A stretch of DNA of 24,988 bases from CALGYY01 sp964585485 (GTDB lineage Bacteria; Bacteroidota; Bacteroidia; Bacteroidales; CAIWKO01): the NCBI GenBank assembly GCA_964585485.1, contig CAZPDS010000040.1, positions 1 to 24,988 on the forward strand, given 5' to 3'. The notes under the pieces were generated by a model that did not search any database, was not told the DNA's origin, and saw only the letters and a list, made by a program, of their open reading frames with translations. Made by a program: the position numbers and the translations under genes. Positions 1 through 8,398 of this stretch are shown here, piece after piece (the stretch's first letter is position 1; every line of letters begins with the position of its first letter).

Positions 1-266
1 ACCTTGTAATGCCGGTTCCACCAGAGCATAAAGCCGAACCAGCCGATACCGGCCAGCAGCAGCCAGGCGAGAATGAAGACCAGCAGACCCATGCCCGCCG
101 ATTCGTAAATTTTATTGTGCAGCGACGATACCAGCAGGTAGATCGGCAGCAAGAGGTTTAGCACCGCCATCAGGATGTATATCCAGCGAAAAAAGGTGCG
201 AAATACCCGGCCTGAATCGAGGTAGTCGAGCAGGGGACGGAGGAGGGAGAAGAATCGGTTGTCCAT
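1..266 (-). CDS. Small membrane protein, 5' part only (runs off left edge)
   Basis: An open frame on the minus strand begins with ATG at 266 and stays open for 88 codons to the window edge, so the C-terminus is missing. The product starts MDNRFFSLLRPLLDYLDSG, then has a hydrophobic segment at about residues 27-45 (FFRWIYILMAVLNLLLPIY) and a second at about 60-82 (GLLVFILAWLLLAGIGWFGF), followed by LWWNRHYK. This looks like a two-helix (or longer) inner-membrane protein with a cytoplasmic N-terminus. I do not recognise the family; similar short Trp-rich membrane proteins are common hypotheticals in Bacteroidota. A 7-bp repeat array (271-311) starts 5 bp upstream of the start codon. Coding status is supported by the uninterrupted frame and the clean hydrophobic pattern; function is unknown. 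Confidence 0.7.
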   Translation of the reverse strand, partial: MDNRFFSLLRPLLDYLDSGRVFRTFFRWIYILMAVLNLLLPIYLLVSSLHNKIYESAGMGLLVFILAWLLLAGIGWFGFMLWWNRHYK

Positions 267-270
267 GATA

Positions 271-311
271 ATTAGGGAATAGGGAATAGGGAATAAGGAA
301 AAGGAATTGGG
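271..311. repeat. Heptanucleotide tandem array, AATAGGG type
   Basis: Units read on the plus strand are ATTAGGG, AATAGGG, AATAGGG, AATAAGG, a 6-bp AAAAGG and AATTGGG. The array lies 5 bp upstream of the start codon of the left-edge membrane protein. The same 7-mer in the opposite orientation (CCCTATT) forms part of the array at 14054-14176, and variants occur at 15174-15194. Confidence 0.85.
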
Positions 312-451
312 AAATGAGGTATATTTATGAGATGGGAGAAAATACAAATTAAAAATTAATAATTAAAAACTAAAGCCAGCAGTGGGTTATATTTGATAGG
401 GGTTCATTACTGTTCTAACTCAACAACGCCATCGGTAATGTTAACTTCTTT

Positions 452-486
452 GACTTTCGACTATCGACTATCGACTTTCGACTCTC
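452..486. repeat. Heptanucleotide tandem array, GACTNTC type
   Basis: Five exact 7-bp units in a row: GACTTTC, GACTATC, GACTATC, GACTTTC, GACTCTC. Read on the minus strand these are GATAGTC/GAAAGTC, the same family as the AGTCGAT arrays at 15881 and 20986. The array ends 2 bp from the stop codon of the DUF4838 gene. Between it and the 271-311 array is an AT-rich stretch with no recognisable feature. Confidence 0.85.
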
Positions 487-488
487 CT

Positions 489-2777
489 CTACCGGACAAC
501 GATTTCGTCGAGGAAGAACCACGACAGTTTGCCGCTGTAGTTATGCCATAGGGGGAGGGTTTTGGTTGCAGTAATAGTGAATTTCAGGAAGCGGGCGCTG
601 ACGCCGCCGGGGGTCCAGGTGAAGTCGCGGATATGGCGGTCCAGAGCCTTGTCGGGCATTTGCTGCAGTTGTATAGGTGTGCTCCAGCTCAGGCTGTCAG
701 GCGACCAGCTCAGGGCGATCTGCACGGGATGGATGATCCAGGATTTCGGATACTGCAGGGAGCCCAGGCTCACCGTCTGGATTGATTGTAGTTTTTCGAG
801 GTCAAGGACCAGCTCAGCATCGCTGTTTTCCCAACCCAGCCAGTTAATCTTGTAATCATCGGTTCCCTTGACGCCATTGGTGAGGGTTTGCGGTCCCTTG
901 TTCCAGTATCGCTTGTCGGGTTGCGGCCGGCAACTTACGTTTTTACGGAAGGCCAGGTTGCCCTGCACCTGGGTATCGATAAAACGCAGGGTACTCTGGT
1001 ACCAGGATTCCGTGGTAAGCCCGTTCTCGTTCAGGTTGATAACCTTGTTTCGCAGGGCGATGGCGTAAAAATCATCCAGCATGCGGCGCATGCCCGGACG
1101 CACCGTGAACTGTCCTCCCGCCGTTTCCGCGTACCATCCGCGGGGACCGAAGAGATCACTTTTTCCGATTTCCATTTCGGCGTACATCAGCGGCAGGCGC
1201 TGCAGAGCCACGCGTTCGAGGAGGACAGGATGGTCCTTCACAGCCTCCTCCGCAAGGTTGAGAGCAGCGTTGTATTCCTTCAGCAGATCAGCCGTGAGGA
1301 AGGTATTGGCATAATGGACGGGCGTACCGTAAATATCCAGCAACTGGCCGGCGTTGATGCATTCAGCGTGGATGCGGTCGAAATACTGACGTACGTAAGG
1401 AGCCGCATCGCCATAATAATACGTAAAGAAATCATTCAGCACCGCTTCACTGGTTTCATCGGGGTTCCAGAGCAAATGGCTAAGGTAGTAGGATTTCAGA
1501 TCTGAGAATTCCACATTATGTTGGGCATTGCATTGTTGAAAATGCGCATCTACGCCATAGCGGTCAAAAAACTGAATATTGGGTTGCAAGGTATGAAAGA
1601 GCGGGAAAGGACAGAGGTAATTGGTAAACTGCACCTCGTAATCCCACAGCATAATATTCGAGGTCAACTGGCTCCATCCCTTAATATCGCTCACAAAGGA
1701 AGCGCCGGCCGGATTGGTCTCGATGGGGTGACAGCGGTCGAGTTCAATGGTGCAAAGGGTGATCATCACATTTTTTTCGGGTTTGGTGATCCGGGGCGGT
1801 GTGCGTGTGTATTGATAAGCCAGGGTCGTAATCACCTTGTCGGGAAAGGCGCGGGCCACTTCGTTCACAAAACGCAGCATGAGCCCGGCCGGTGATCCTT
1901 CCAGCGAATCGATGGCCCGGCATTTCGCACACTGGCAATGTTCGAAATTATCGTTCTGGCTCACGGACCAGTAGCGAATAGACGGATGGGCGGCCATTTC
2001 AGAGCGCAGTTGGTCAATGGTGATCTTCAGGACATCCGGATGGCTGAGGCACAGTTGACCGTATGGAATACGCTGGCCGTTCACAAGTGAGAAGTATTCC
2101 GGATGGCTTTCGAAATAAGTCTCCCGCGGCAGCAGTCGCTCAAAGGTATGCACGTAGTAGCCCCGCCAGTCGCCGTCGTTCCAGTACTCCCCGATCAGTG
2201 CAAGCTTACGAAAATCGCGGTAATCTTCATCTTCGGCCATGGCCGTCTGCACAATACGGATGGTTGCAGCCGCTTGTTCTGATTTTTCAATGGAGGGCAA
2301 GCTCACTTTCGTGAGAAGGGGAACGTATTCCGCATTCACGGTCAGTTTGCGGTACCCGAGCTCATCTTCGAGAAGGGAGGTAACGCCGTAGATAACACCT
2401 TTACGGGAACCGCCGGTAATCAGCAGTTTGCTACCCCGGGTGGCATACCAGTAATCATCTTCCCTCAGGGTGGGAAGGATCGTTGACAGCGCGGCATCGT
2501 TGTGGGCCGCACGGCCAATCAGGACTTCAAACGCATTTTTCTTCTGTGGGGCGCGAAGGATCGGAAGTTCGGCTCCGCACATTTTTTTGAGCGTTTGCTG
2601 AAACAGGCCGGCCGCGCGGACTTCCTGTGGTGTCGGATCGGCGGGTAACACGATGGTGTAGCGGCTTTTTCCGTTTTCGGCGAGCACGCATGATTGCTGT
2701 GCGCCCACGAGGCCGCCACTCAACAGCCATAAAACCAGTAGCAGGGAAAGGGATACATTGTTTTTCATACGTAGCAT
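489..2777 (-). CDS. Secreted DUF4838 glycosidase-like protein with C-terminal discoidin domain
   Basis: The 762-residue product has a signal peptide (hydrophobic core about residues 8-25, ending GAQQ). Residues about 35-140 resemble the GH67 alpha-glucuronidase N-terminal domain that often precedes a DUF4838 domain. The DUF4838 core spans about 190-460, with FESHPEYFSLVNG at 222-234 and the typical CQCAKC cluster at 281-286. Residues about 606-762 look like an F5/8 type C (discoidin) carbohydrate-binding domain. It is probably exported and acts on glycans; no DUF4838 substrate can be read from the sequence, so the activity is inference. The first ATG (2777) abuts the stop of the upstream outer-membrane gene. 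A second ATG at 2768 gives a more conventional MKNN signal peptide and is equally possible. It is the last gene of a three-gene minus-strand cluster. Confidence 0.85.
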   Translation of the reverse strand: MLRMKNNVSLSLLLVLWLLSGGLVGAQQSCVLAENGKSRYTIVLPADPTPQEVRAAGLFQQTLKKMCGAELPILRAPQKKNAFEVLIGRAAHNDAALSTILPTLREDDYWYATRGSKLLITGGSRKGVIYGVTSLLEDELGYRKLTVNAEYVPLLTKVSLPSIEKSEQAAATIRIVQTAMAEDEDYRDFRKLALIGEYWNDGDWRGYYVHTFERLLPRETYFESHPEYFSLVNGQRIPYGQLCLSHPDVLKITIDQLRSEMAAHPSIRYWSVSQNDNFEHCQCAKCRAIDSLEGSPAGLMLRFVNEVARAFPDKVITTLAYQYTRTPPRITKPEKNVMITLCTIELDRCHPIETNPAGASFVSDIKGWSQLTSNIMLWDYEVQFTNYLCPFPLFHTLQPNIQFFDRYGVDAHFQQCNAQHNVEFSDLKSYYLSHLLWNPDETSEAVLNDFFTYYYGDAAPYVRQYFDRIHAECINAGQLLDIYGTPVHYANTFLTADLLKEYNAALNLAEEAVKDHPVLLERVALQRLPLMYAEMEIGKSDLFGPRGWYAETAGGQFTVRPGMRRMLDDFYAIALRNKVINLNENGLTTESWYQSTLRFIDTQVQGNLAFRKNVSCRPQPDKRYWNKGPQTLTNGVKGTDDYKINWLGWENSDAELVLDLEKLQSIQTVSLGSLQYPKSWIIHPVQIALSWSPDSLSWSTPIQLQQMPDKALDRHIRDFTWTPGGVSARFLKFTITATKTLPLWHNYSGKLSWFFLDEIVVR

Positions 2778-4025
2778 TTAAAAATAATACAATACCGTAG
2801 ACAGCAGACGCAGGTTGGCCACATTGGAGGTATTCTGAACCCGGCCGTACAAATCGGGCTGGCCGTAAGCGGCTACGGTATATTCCGTTTCCAGAAAAAC
2901 CTCAAGTTTTGCAAAGGTCGCGCACACACCGGGTGTCACGCGGGCCAGCCAGGCCACGTCGTTTCCGCGTCCGTAAAGGATTCCGTTGGTTCGTGCGGAG
3001 GTGCCGAAATTTCGCGCGTAAGCGCCAAACAGGTACACCTGAATCTTATCTCCGTAGGCACACTGGCCCCAGGCGTAAAGATGATTTGTGGGTGTGAATG
3101 AGGGCTCTGCCAGGGGGTTGGCCAAGGCCTTTTCGCCGTAGCCCCCAAGCATCAGGTGCTCGGTAAGGTTCTGGCCGAGGATGCTTTTAAGTTTCAGGGA
3201 GAATTTCCCGTACTCCATCTTGTAGGCAGCGAGTATGGCAAAAGACCCCAGCCTCTGCTCTGCTATGCCCAGATGATAGACCTGATAAGGTTTGATCCAT
3301 TTGTAATCGCCTCCCAGCAGGGCGGTATGATGCTTACCGCGAAAGCGAAACTGCAGGTGAACATTGGGAGCCGCGGCATTGCGGATGTAGTTTGGACTCA
3401 ATCCGCCGGGGCCGTCGCTGGCGTTGTCGCGCTGCATGATGGCCGCTCCCAGCAAGGAAAACGGGCCCCATTGCCCCGTGAGGCTGAGCAGCGGATTGCG
3501 GATAAACGGCTGGAAGGGTGCGCCGGTGTTCAGGGAGGCGATGCGGGGCAGGACCTCCGGCGAAAACAGTGGATGCCAGTACTGGCCGGCCATCACTTCG
3601 AGATGCGGCCAGGTCAGTTTTCCGTAGGCATGCCGCAGACGCAGTCCGTTGATATCGCCGTTGGAGACGCCGGAGAAATCGCCTTCGATCGCGCCACTGA
3701 CCTTCGCTCCCAACACATCCGGGGTTTTAAACGTGAGAAGGGCGCGCGTGGTCATGGCCGAAAAATTATACACCATGGCCTTGTTGATATCCTGACCGGC
3801 CGCGTCAAGGCGGCGGTTGGCGGGGTAAAAAAGAAAGAGGTCTTCACGGGTGGTGAAGACCTGGCGGGTATCCCACCAAATATCATTTTTAATAAAACCG
3901 GAGCACTTCAGCGACCATGGCGTATTCTGCTCCCCTGCCCCATTCTGCGCGGCAAGTCGCAGTGGTGAGGCCGCCCCGATGACCAGCAGGCAGCACAAGC
4001 TGCGGAGGAGCGTGGGGGTTCTCAT
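2778..4025 (-). CDS. Outer-membrane beta-barrel (porin-like) protein
   Basis: The 415-residue product has a signal peptide (MRTPTLLRSLCCLLVIG..LRLAAQ). The mature part is dominated by alternating polar/hydrophobic strands rich in Tyr, Gly and aromatic residues and ends in LLSTVLYYF, the terminal Phe typical of outer-membrane barrels. Tracts such as GFIKNDIWWDTRQV near the N-terminus resemble porin-like proteins of Bacteroidota in which the barrel starts right after the signal peptide. No plug domain or TonB box is visible, so a passive channel or structural barrel is more likely than a TonB receptor. It overlaps the upstream membrane-protein gene by 4 bp (ATGA, 4022-4025) and abuts the downstream DUF4838 gene, so the three are almost certainly co-transcribed. 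The substrate is unknown; association with glycan or sugar-acid handling is inferred only from the neighbour. Confidence 0.75.
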   Translation of the reverse strand: MRTPTLLRSLCCLLVIGAASPLRLAAQNGAGEQNTPWSLKCSGFIKNDIWWDTRQVFTTREDLFLFYPANRRLDAAGQDINKAMVYNFSAMTTRALLTFKTPDVLGAKVSGAIEGDFSGVSNGDINGLRLRHAYGKLTWPHLEVMAGQYWHPLFSPEVLPRIASLNTGAPFQPFIRNPLLSLTGQWGPFSLLGAAIMQRDNASDGPGGLSPNYIRNAAAPNVHLQFRFRGKHHTALLGGDYKWIKPYQVYHLGIAEQRLGSFAILAAYKMEYGKFSLKLKSILGQNLTEHLMLGGYGEKALANPLAEPSFTPTNHLYAWGQCAYGDKIQVYLFGAYARNFGTSARTNGILYGRGNDVAWLARVTPGVCATFAKLEVFLETEYTVAAYGQPDLYGRVQNTSNVANLRLLSTVLYYF

Positions 4026-4753
4026 CCTTTACCTTTATGACTGGCCAGGGCGAGGATCAGTCCCAGTGCAACGCCCAATATGGCAGCAAATACGATGCGG
4101 TATTCACCCGGCAGCAGGAAGGTAATGGTGTGCGCAGGAAACCAGAAAAACGGGATGGTCTTTTTGAAGACAAAATTCCACTGCACCTTCCAGTTGATCC
4201 GCGTAAAAATATCGCCCATGTTTATCGGACGCAGGCATCCCGCGAGGGTTCCGCCATGGTCGACGATGTGGGTATCGGTAATTTTATGGAAGGTCATCAT
4301 CACAGGCGCAAAGGTCATGTTCATGAACACGCTGATGCAAAACGCGGTGAGGATGCGAACGCCCCCGAGGCCGAGGCCTGCGGCTTCCAGAACGTCCGTG
4401 GCTTTCATCGCGCTGAGTGCATCGGGCATGGCACAGGACTTCGCGAGGAAGGCCGGAACGCCGGCGGCGCAGACCACCATGGCCATCTTGATGGTGATGC
4501 CGAGGACACCCCACACCAGGGCGCGGGGCAGCACACCAAAACCGCTCAGCTTATAACCGCCGGATTTGATGCGCAGTCCGAGCACCTCTCCGAGGGTGGC
4601 CAGGAGCGCGAATTTGATGAAGCTGGTGATGACCCAGTAACTTTCGTTATAAAGAAAGGGATCCTGCAGTTGTTCTTTCAGCCAGGGGATGGGAATAAAC
4701 GGAAACAGGATCAGCAGTACAATCAGGATAAAGTATAGGTCGCTGCGTTTCAT
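4022..4753 (-). CDS. Polytopic inner-membrane protein, Mpv17/PMP22-like C-terminus
   Basis: The 243-residue product has about five or six hydrophobic segments (roughly 5-24, 40-60, 76-100, 126-152, 195-213, 217-236). Residues about 187-226 (NWKVQWNF, then IPFFWFPAHTITFLLP, then EYRIVFAAIL) resemble the conserved C-terminal pattern of the Mpv17/PMP22 family, in which a Trp/Pro-rich helix is followed by a P..YR.LF motif. This is a pattern match by eye, so the family call is tentative. It is the first gene of the cluster with the outer-membrane barrel (4-bp overlap) and the DUF4838 protein. The acyl-CoA synthetase gene ends 39 bp upstream on the same strand and could be co-transcribed. Function is not known. 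Confidence 0.6.
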   Translation of the reverse strand: MKRSDLYFILIVLLILFPFIPIPWLKEQLQDPFLYNESYWVITSFIKFALLATLGEVLGLRIKSGGYKLSGFGVLPRALVWGVLGITIKMAMVVCAAGVPAFLAKSCAMPDALSAMKATDVLEAAGLGLGGVRILTAFCISVFMNMTFAPVMMTFHKITDTHIVDHGGTLAGCLRPINMGDIFTRINWKVQWNFVFKKTIPFFWFPAHTITFLLPGEYRIVFAAILGVALGLILALASHKGKG

Positions 4754-4792
4754 AAAGTTGATTTTTTCGATGTATTCAGCGGGTTTGCTACA

Positions 4793-6850
4793 TTAGCGCT
4801 CAAGGCGGATGCGGGCGTCGACAGCCACCACCTGCTCACCCTTACCCAGCAAGGGGTTCAGGTCCATCTCGGCAATCTCCGGCGCCGCCTGCAGCAAGGC
4901 GGATAAGCGCACGATCACATCGGCCAGTTTTTCGGGATTCACGCCCTGCTGGCCCCGCACGCCTTCCAGCATTTTGTAGCTTTTCAGTTTACGGATCATT
5001 TGCAGGGCTTCATCGTTTCCAAGCGGCGTAAGTCCGGCCGATACATCTTTAAGAACTTCGATAAAGATGCCGCCCATACCACAGAGGATGAGGTGACCGA
5101 ATTTGGGTTCGCGATTAGCGCCGGCAAAAAGTTCCATTCCGGAAAGCATCGGCTGCATCAGGATAGCCGTGGTATCTTTGATGCGGATCATGCGTTCGAA
5201 TTCTTTTTCGACGGTTTCCACGTCTTTTACATTCAATACCACGCCGCCCACATCGCTTTTGTGAACAGGCCCCACCACTTTCATCACCAGCGGGAAGCCC
5301 AGTTTTGTAGCGGCCGCGCGGGCATCCGCGTTGTTGGTCACCACCGCTTCGCCGGCGCGGGGGATGCCGGCGGCGTCGAGCAGGGACTGAATAGCGGCCG
5401 GACTGATGTAGCCATCGGCAGAAGCATCGATGACGGCGCGGACGGCGGCCACGTCTACGGCAGGCTGGACAGGCTTTTCCGGCTGGGGTGCGGGGGTATG
5501 GTACACGCGCGAAAGGGCATTACCGAAGACCACCTCGTCGGGGAAATTGATGCGGTCGTTGGCGATAAACGCTTCTACTTCCTCTCTGGCTGTAAGCAAC
5601 GAAGGCAGAATCGGGTATACCGGTTTCGCGGCCTTTTTCATTTTTTCATCCAGCACTTTATAAACATCAAAGAGAGGGAACAGTCCAGGTGTGCCGAAAA
5701 TGACGGCCATACCGTCGATATTGGAAAAGCGGGTGTCGGTGTAGTCAATGATTTCGCCCAGTTGTTCAGCGGTGCCGGTGGCCAGGAAATCGATGGGATT
5801 GGCCACGCTGGAGCCAGGGAATAGCTTAGCCAGCAGTTCTTCGGCATCGCTGCCGTTGATATGGGGGACCTGCATGCCGCCGTTGGACAGGGCGTCGGTG
5901 AGCATGACGGCGGGGCCTCCGGCGTGGGTGATGATGGCGATCTTGTTCCCTTTCAGAGGAGGGTGCATAAAGATGCTGGCGACGGCAATCAGGTCTTCAC
6001 GGCCGAAGCAGCGGACGATACCGGCTTTACGGAAGAGGGCTTCCACGGCCACATCGGGGCTGGCCATGGCGCCGGTATGCGAAGAGGCTGCGCGGCTGCC
6101 GGCTTCCGAACTTCCGGCCTTAACGGCGGCGATTCGGCATCCTTTGCGGGTCAGGGAGGACGCGTGTTTCAGGATCAGTTCCGGTTTACGGATGTTCTCA
6201 ACGTAGAGTAACTTCACCGGGGCACTTTCGCCGGGCACATAGGATTCGTCGAGGTAAGCCAGAATTTCCTCCACACCCATCTGCGCGCTGTTGCCCACGC
6301 TGAAAACGTTGGCGAAGGTGAGTCCCTTGGGAATACCGGCTTCCATGATAAAGCAGCCGGTGGCGCCGGAGCCGGTGATAAAATCACAACCCAGCGGGTT
6401 TAGTTTGGGGATGGGCAGGGTGAAGATGCTATGATGATGGGGGGTCAGGATGCCGGTGCAGTTGGGGCCGATTAAGGCACCGTTTACACTGTTGATCATA
6501 TCGACCAGCTGTTTCTCTAATTTTCGGCCTTCTTCGCTCTCTTCGCTGAAACCAGCGGAGAGGATGATGAAGGCGCGGGTGCCCTTTTCGCGAATAAGCA
6601 CCTCCACCGCGGCCGGTATGTGGCGTGCGGCAATGGCCATCACCGCCAGGTCGCACGAGGGAAGGTCTTCCACGCGGGCGAAGGTTGGTGTGGATTGCAC
6701 CGAAGGGTCTTTGGGGTTCACGACGTAGAGCTTTCCCGCGAAAGCCCCATCGATAATATTTTTCAGGATCTTGCCACCGGGCTTGGAAATTTCGTTGGAG
6801 CCACCGACCACCACAATGCTGTCGGGGTGCATGAGTTGTTTATTGATCAT
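4793..6850 (-). CDS. Acetate/acyl-CoA ligase (ADP-forming), fused alpha-beta
   Basis: This enzyme family interconverts acyl-CoA + ADP + Pi with acid + CoA + ATP in the cytoplasm, giving substrate-level phosphorylation from acetyl-CoA or other acyl-CoAs. The 685-residue product has, in order, a CoA-binding Rossmann domain (about 8-110, VVVGGSN), succinyl-CoA-ligase-like domains with the SSHTG motif (His about 258, equivalent to the phosphorylated His of archaeal ADP-forming acetyl-CoA synthetase), a linker near 455-465, and an ATP-grasp domain (about 475-685) with HKSDVGGV (His about 530). All expected parts are present in one chain. I chose ATG 6850 because the domain begins right after it; a longer frame to 6940 adds 30 unconserved residues. 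Two dyads lie at and just upstream of the start. Whether the true substrate is acetate, propionate or a branched acid cannot be told. Confidence 0.9.
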   Translation of the reverse strand: MINKQLMHPDSIVVVGGSNEISKPGGKILKNIIDGAFAGKLYVVNPKDPSVQSTPTFARVEDLPSCDLAVMAIAARHIPAAVEVLIREKGTRAFIILSAGFSEESEEGRKLEKQLVDMINSVNGALIGPNCTGILTPHHHSIFTLPIPKLNPLGCDFITGSGATGCFIMEAGIPKGLTFANVFSVGNSAQMGVEEILAYLDESYVPGESAPVKLLYVENIRKPELILKHASSLTRKGCRIAAVKAGSSEAGSRAASSHTGAMASPDVAVEALFRKAGIVRCFGREDLIAVASIFMHPPLKGNKIAIITHAGGPAVMLTDALSNGGMQVPHINGSDAEELLAKLFPGSSVANPIDFLATGTAEQLGEIIDYTDTRFSNIDGMAVIFGTPGLFPLFDVYKVLDEKMKKAAKPVYPILPSLLTAREEVEAFIANDRINFPDEVVFGNALSRVYHTPAPQPEKPVQPAVDVAAVRAVIDASADGYISPAAIQSLLDAAGIPRAGEAVVTNNADARAAATKLGFPLVMKVVGPVHKSDVGGVVLNVKDVETVEKEFERMIRIKDTTAILMQPMLSGMELFAGANREPKFGHLILCGMGGIFIEVLKDVSAGLTPLGNDEALQMIRKLKSYKMLEGVRGQQGVNPEKLADVIVRLSALLQAAPEIAEMDLNPLLGKGEQVVAVDARIRLER

Positions 6851-6874
6851 TGTAATGATGTTTACATTATGTAA
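6846..6874 (-). promoter_or_regulatory. Candidate operator: overlapping dyads at the acyl-CoA ligase start
   Basis: A perfect 13-bp palindrome TTACATTATGTAA lies at 6862-6874. ATCAT-tgta-ATGAT forms a second inverted repeat at 6846-6859, overlapping the start codon. Together they contain TGTAA-N6-TTACA (6851-6866), the half-site geometry of CRP/FNR-family regulators. An imperfect -7 box (TATTTTCG, 7 of 8 to TAnnTTTG) lies upstream at 6890-6897 on the minus strand, which would place the dyads in the 5' leader. Regulation is inferred from symmetry only. Confidence 0.35.
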
Positions 6875-6918
6875 TATTGGAACGCAGGGCGAAAATAATG
6901 AAAGTTTTGCTGAGGGCG

Positions 6919-6987
6919 AAAAAAAATGCGCCGGCCACAAAACCTGCGCACCATAAAATTTTTCAAAAGCCGCCGGTGTCGAACACC
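6919..6987 (-). terminator. Possible intrinsic terminator region for the T9SS-protein gene
   Basis: Read on the minus strand just past the stop at 6989, there is a perfect GGTGT-TCG-ACACC hairpin (6975-6987). Further down is TGCGC...GCGCA (6946-6950 with 6927-6931, 14-nt loop) followed directly by eight T residues (6919-6926). Both stems are only 5 bp, so termination strength is uncertain. The position between two co-directional genes with separate functions supports the call. Confidence 0.4.
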
Positions 6988-6988
6988 C

Positions 6989-8200
6989 TTACTCTTTAAT
7001 GAAACGCGTTTGTGTTGTTCCCCGCAGACTATTGACTTCAAGCAGATACATACCGGCCGGCAAACCTCGGATGTCTACTTCGGTACACCCGGGCATGGCT
7101 TCCCGCCGGAGCAGCAACTCACCGGATAGGCCAAACACCCGAAGGTCGGCCTTTGGCTGTTGCCAAAACTCAACCATAATCTTATCCCTGGCAGGATTAG
7201 GGAATATGTTCAGGGTGAAGTCGGGTGCCCCTGATGCATTCTCAACGCCCAATCCGCCGCTGGTAGTTAAAAATAGCTTATTGGGCGGATTCTGAATATG
7301 CGAATTATTTATGGCCAATGCAAAACCATTCAGCGGATCCGCAAATGAAAGCTGCGTCACAGGCCAATGCAAGGTATCCTGCAGATACCAGCCAAAACCA
7401 TTGTACCCATATATATAGTAATCATCTATAATACCTACTGCAGCCCATCCTAAAGAATTGTTGTACATGCACACGGCACCACCATCCCTGTAGGGACCCA
7501 AGGTGGCATCGACAACCCAGTTCGAACCATTATACTTTAACAGATATGTCATCCACGTATCGTCGTAGCCAAGAACCCAACCGTGATTCTGATCTGTGAA
7601 ATCGATGTTTCGGATTACAAATCCGGCCAGACAGGTATCCATCACCCATTGACCGTTATGAAACTGCAACATGTACGAGGTATCTGGCCAGGGCGTACTG
7701 CTAGACTTCGTAACTCCCATCCAGGCTGTGCTTGTTCCGGTGGCCTTGATCCCGGCAATATAATACCCACTGGATGAAGCAGGCAGATTAAGTGGTGTCG
7801 TTGTCCAGGTACCATTCTGATATCGGTAAACATAATTAGATATCTTACAGGCCCATCCATTCTGGCTGTCAAAAAAATCACAGGACCAGATCGACGGATG
7901 GCCCGTATAGTGCTTAGTCCAGGAGGTTCCATCGTAGCGATAAACACTATCCTGCCAACCAAAAACCCAACCATCGCCGGGGGATGTAAAACAACTGACA
8001 CTTGCCCAAAATGACGTATCCCGTAAAGCAGTATACCAGGATGCGCCATCCCAATGCCGGAAATCGCTACCAAACGCCCAGCCGTCGTTGGGTTGCACCA
8101 AACAAACCGATTGTACCGCAAAGGAATCAATGGCAGTCCACTGCGCCGAAGAGATTTTAATGATGGCCAGGAAGACCAGAAGGAGAATTGTTTTTTTCAT
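6989..8200 (-). CDS. Secreted beta-propeller-like protein with T9SS type A sorting domain
   Basis: The 403-residue product has a signal peptide (MKKTILLLVFLAIIKISSAQ) and a C-terminal domain (about 329-403). That domain contains IFPNPARDK, a central VFGLSGE, and GLPAGMYLLEV..TRFIKE, which is the Por/type IX secretion sorting signature. The protein should therefore cross the outer membrane and be released or anchored at the surface. Between these lie about six to seven degenerate repeats of the form G-W-x-x-G ... Y-x-Y/W-D/N-G-x-x-W (for example GWAFG..WDGASW, GWVFG..YDGTSW, GWVLG..YNGSNW), spaced about 40-50 residues. This fits a beta-propeller of one short repeat per blade. I chose ATG 8200; an upstream TTG frame start adds 12 residues ahead of the signal peptide. 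It stands alone, divergent from the anti-sigma cluster. The ligand is unknown. Confidence 0.85.
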   Translation of the reverse strand: MKKTILLLVFLAIIKISSAQWTAIDSFAVQSVCLVQPNDGWAFGSDFRHWDGASWYTALRDTSFWASVSCFTSPGDGWVFGWQDSVYRYDGTSWTKHYTGHPSIWSCDFFDSQNGWACKISNYVYRYQNGTWTTTPLNLPASSSGYYIAGIKATGTSTAWMGVTKSSSTPWPDTSYMLQFHNGQWVMDTCLAGFVIRNIDFTDQNHGWVLGYDDTWMTYLLKYNGSNWVVDATLGPYRDGGAVCMYNNSLGWAAVGIIDDYYIYGYNGFGWYLQDTLHWPVTQLSFADPLNGFALAINNSHIQNPPNKLFLTTSGGLGVENASGAPDFTLNIFPNPARDKIMVEFWQQPKADLRVFGLSGELLLRREAMPGCTEVDIRGLPAGMYLLEVNSLRGTTQTRFIKE

Positions 8201-8398
8201 ATGCTTAGAATCAAGTGCCTGAAGTGTTGATGCCACAAGTGCTCTTACGAATTATATTCACTGCCCGTACGGAAAAAGAGTCCGTCATCATGCTGACCCT
8301 CACCAAATCATTCCAGTAAAAACACAAAATATCTAGATCCAAGAAGATAATTTTAAAAAAAACTTTGCAGCGCAAGTTTTTTGAAAGTCCCGTGTCTA

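Noticed and set aside
3156..3968. Long plus-strand frame of 270 codons
   Set aside because: It lies opposite the outer-membrane barrel gene, which has a signal peptide, barrel pattern and operon overlaps; the shadow frame has none.
4037..4738. Long plus-strand frame of 233 codons
   Set aside because: Antisense to the polytopic membrane protein; its very polar, His/Glu/Asp-rich product is the usual complement of hydrophobic codons.
5000..5824. Long plus-strand frame of 274 codons
   Set aside because: It is antisense to the acyl-CoA ligase, whose motifs are fully conserved; the product is His/Phe-rich with no recognisable domain.
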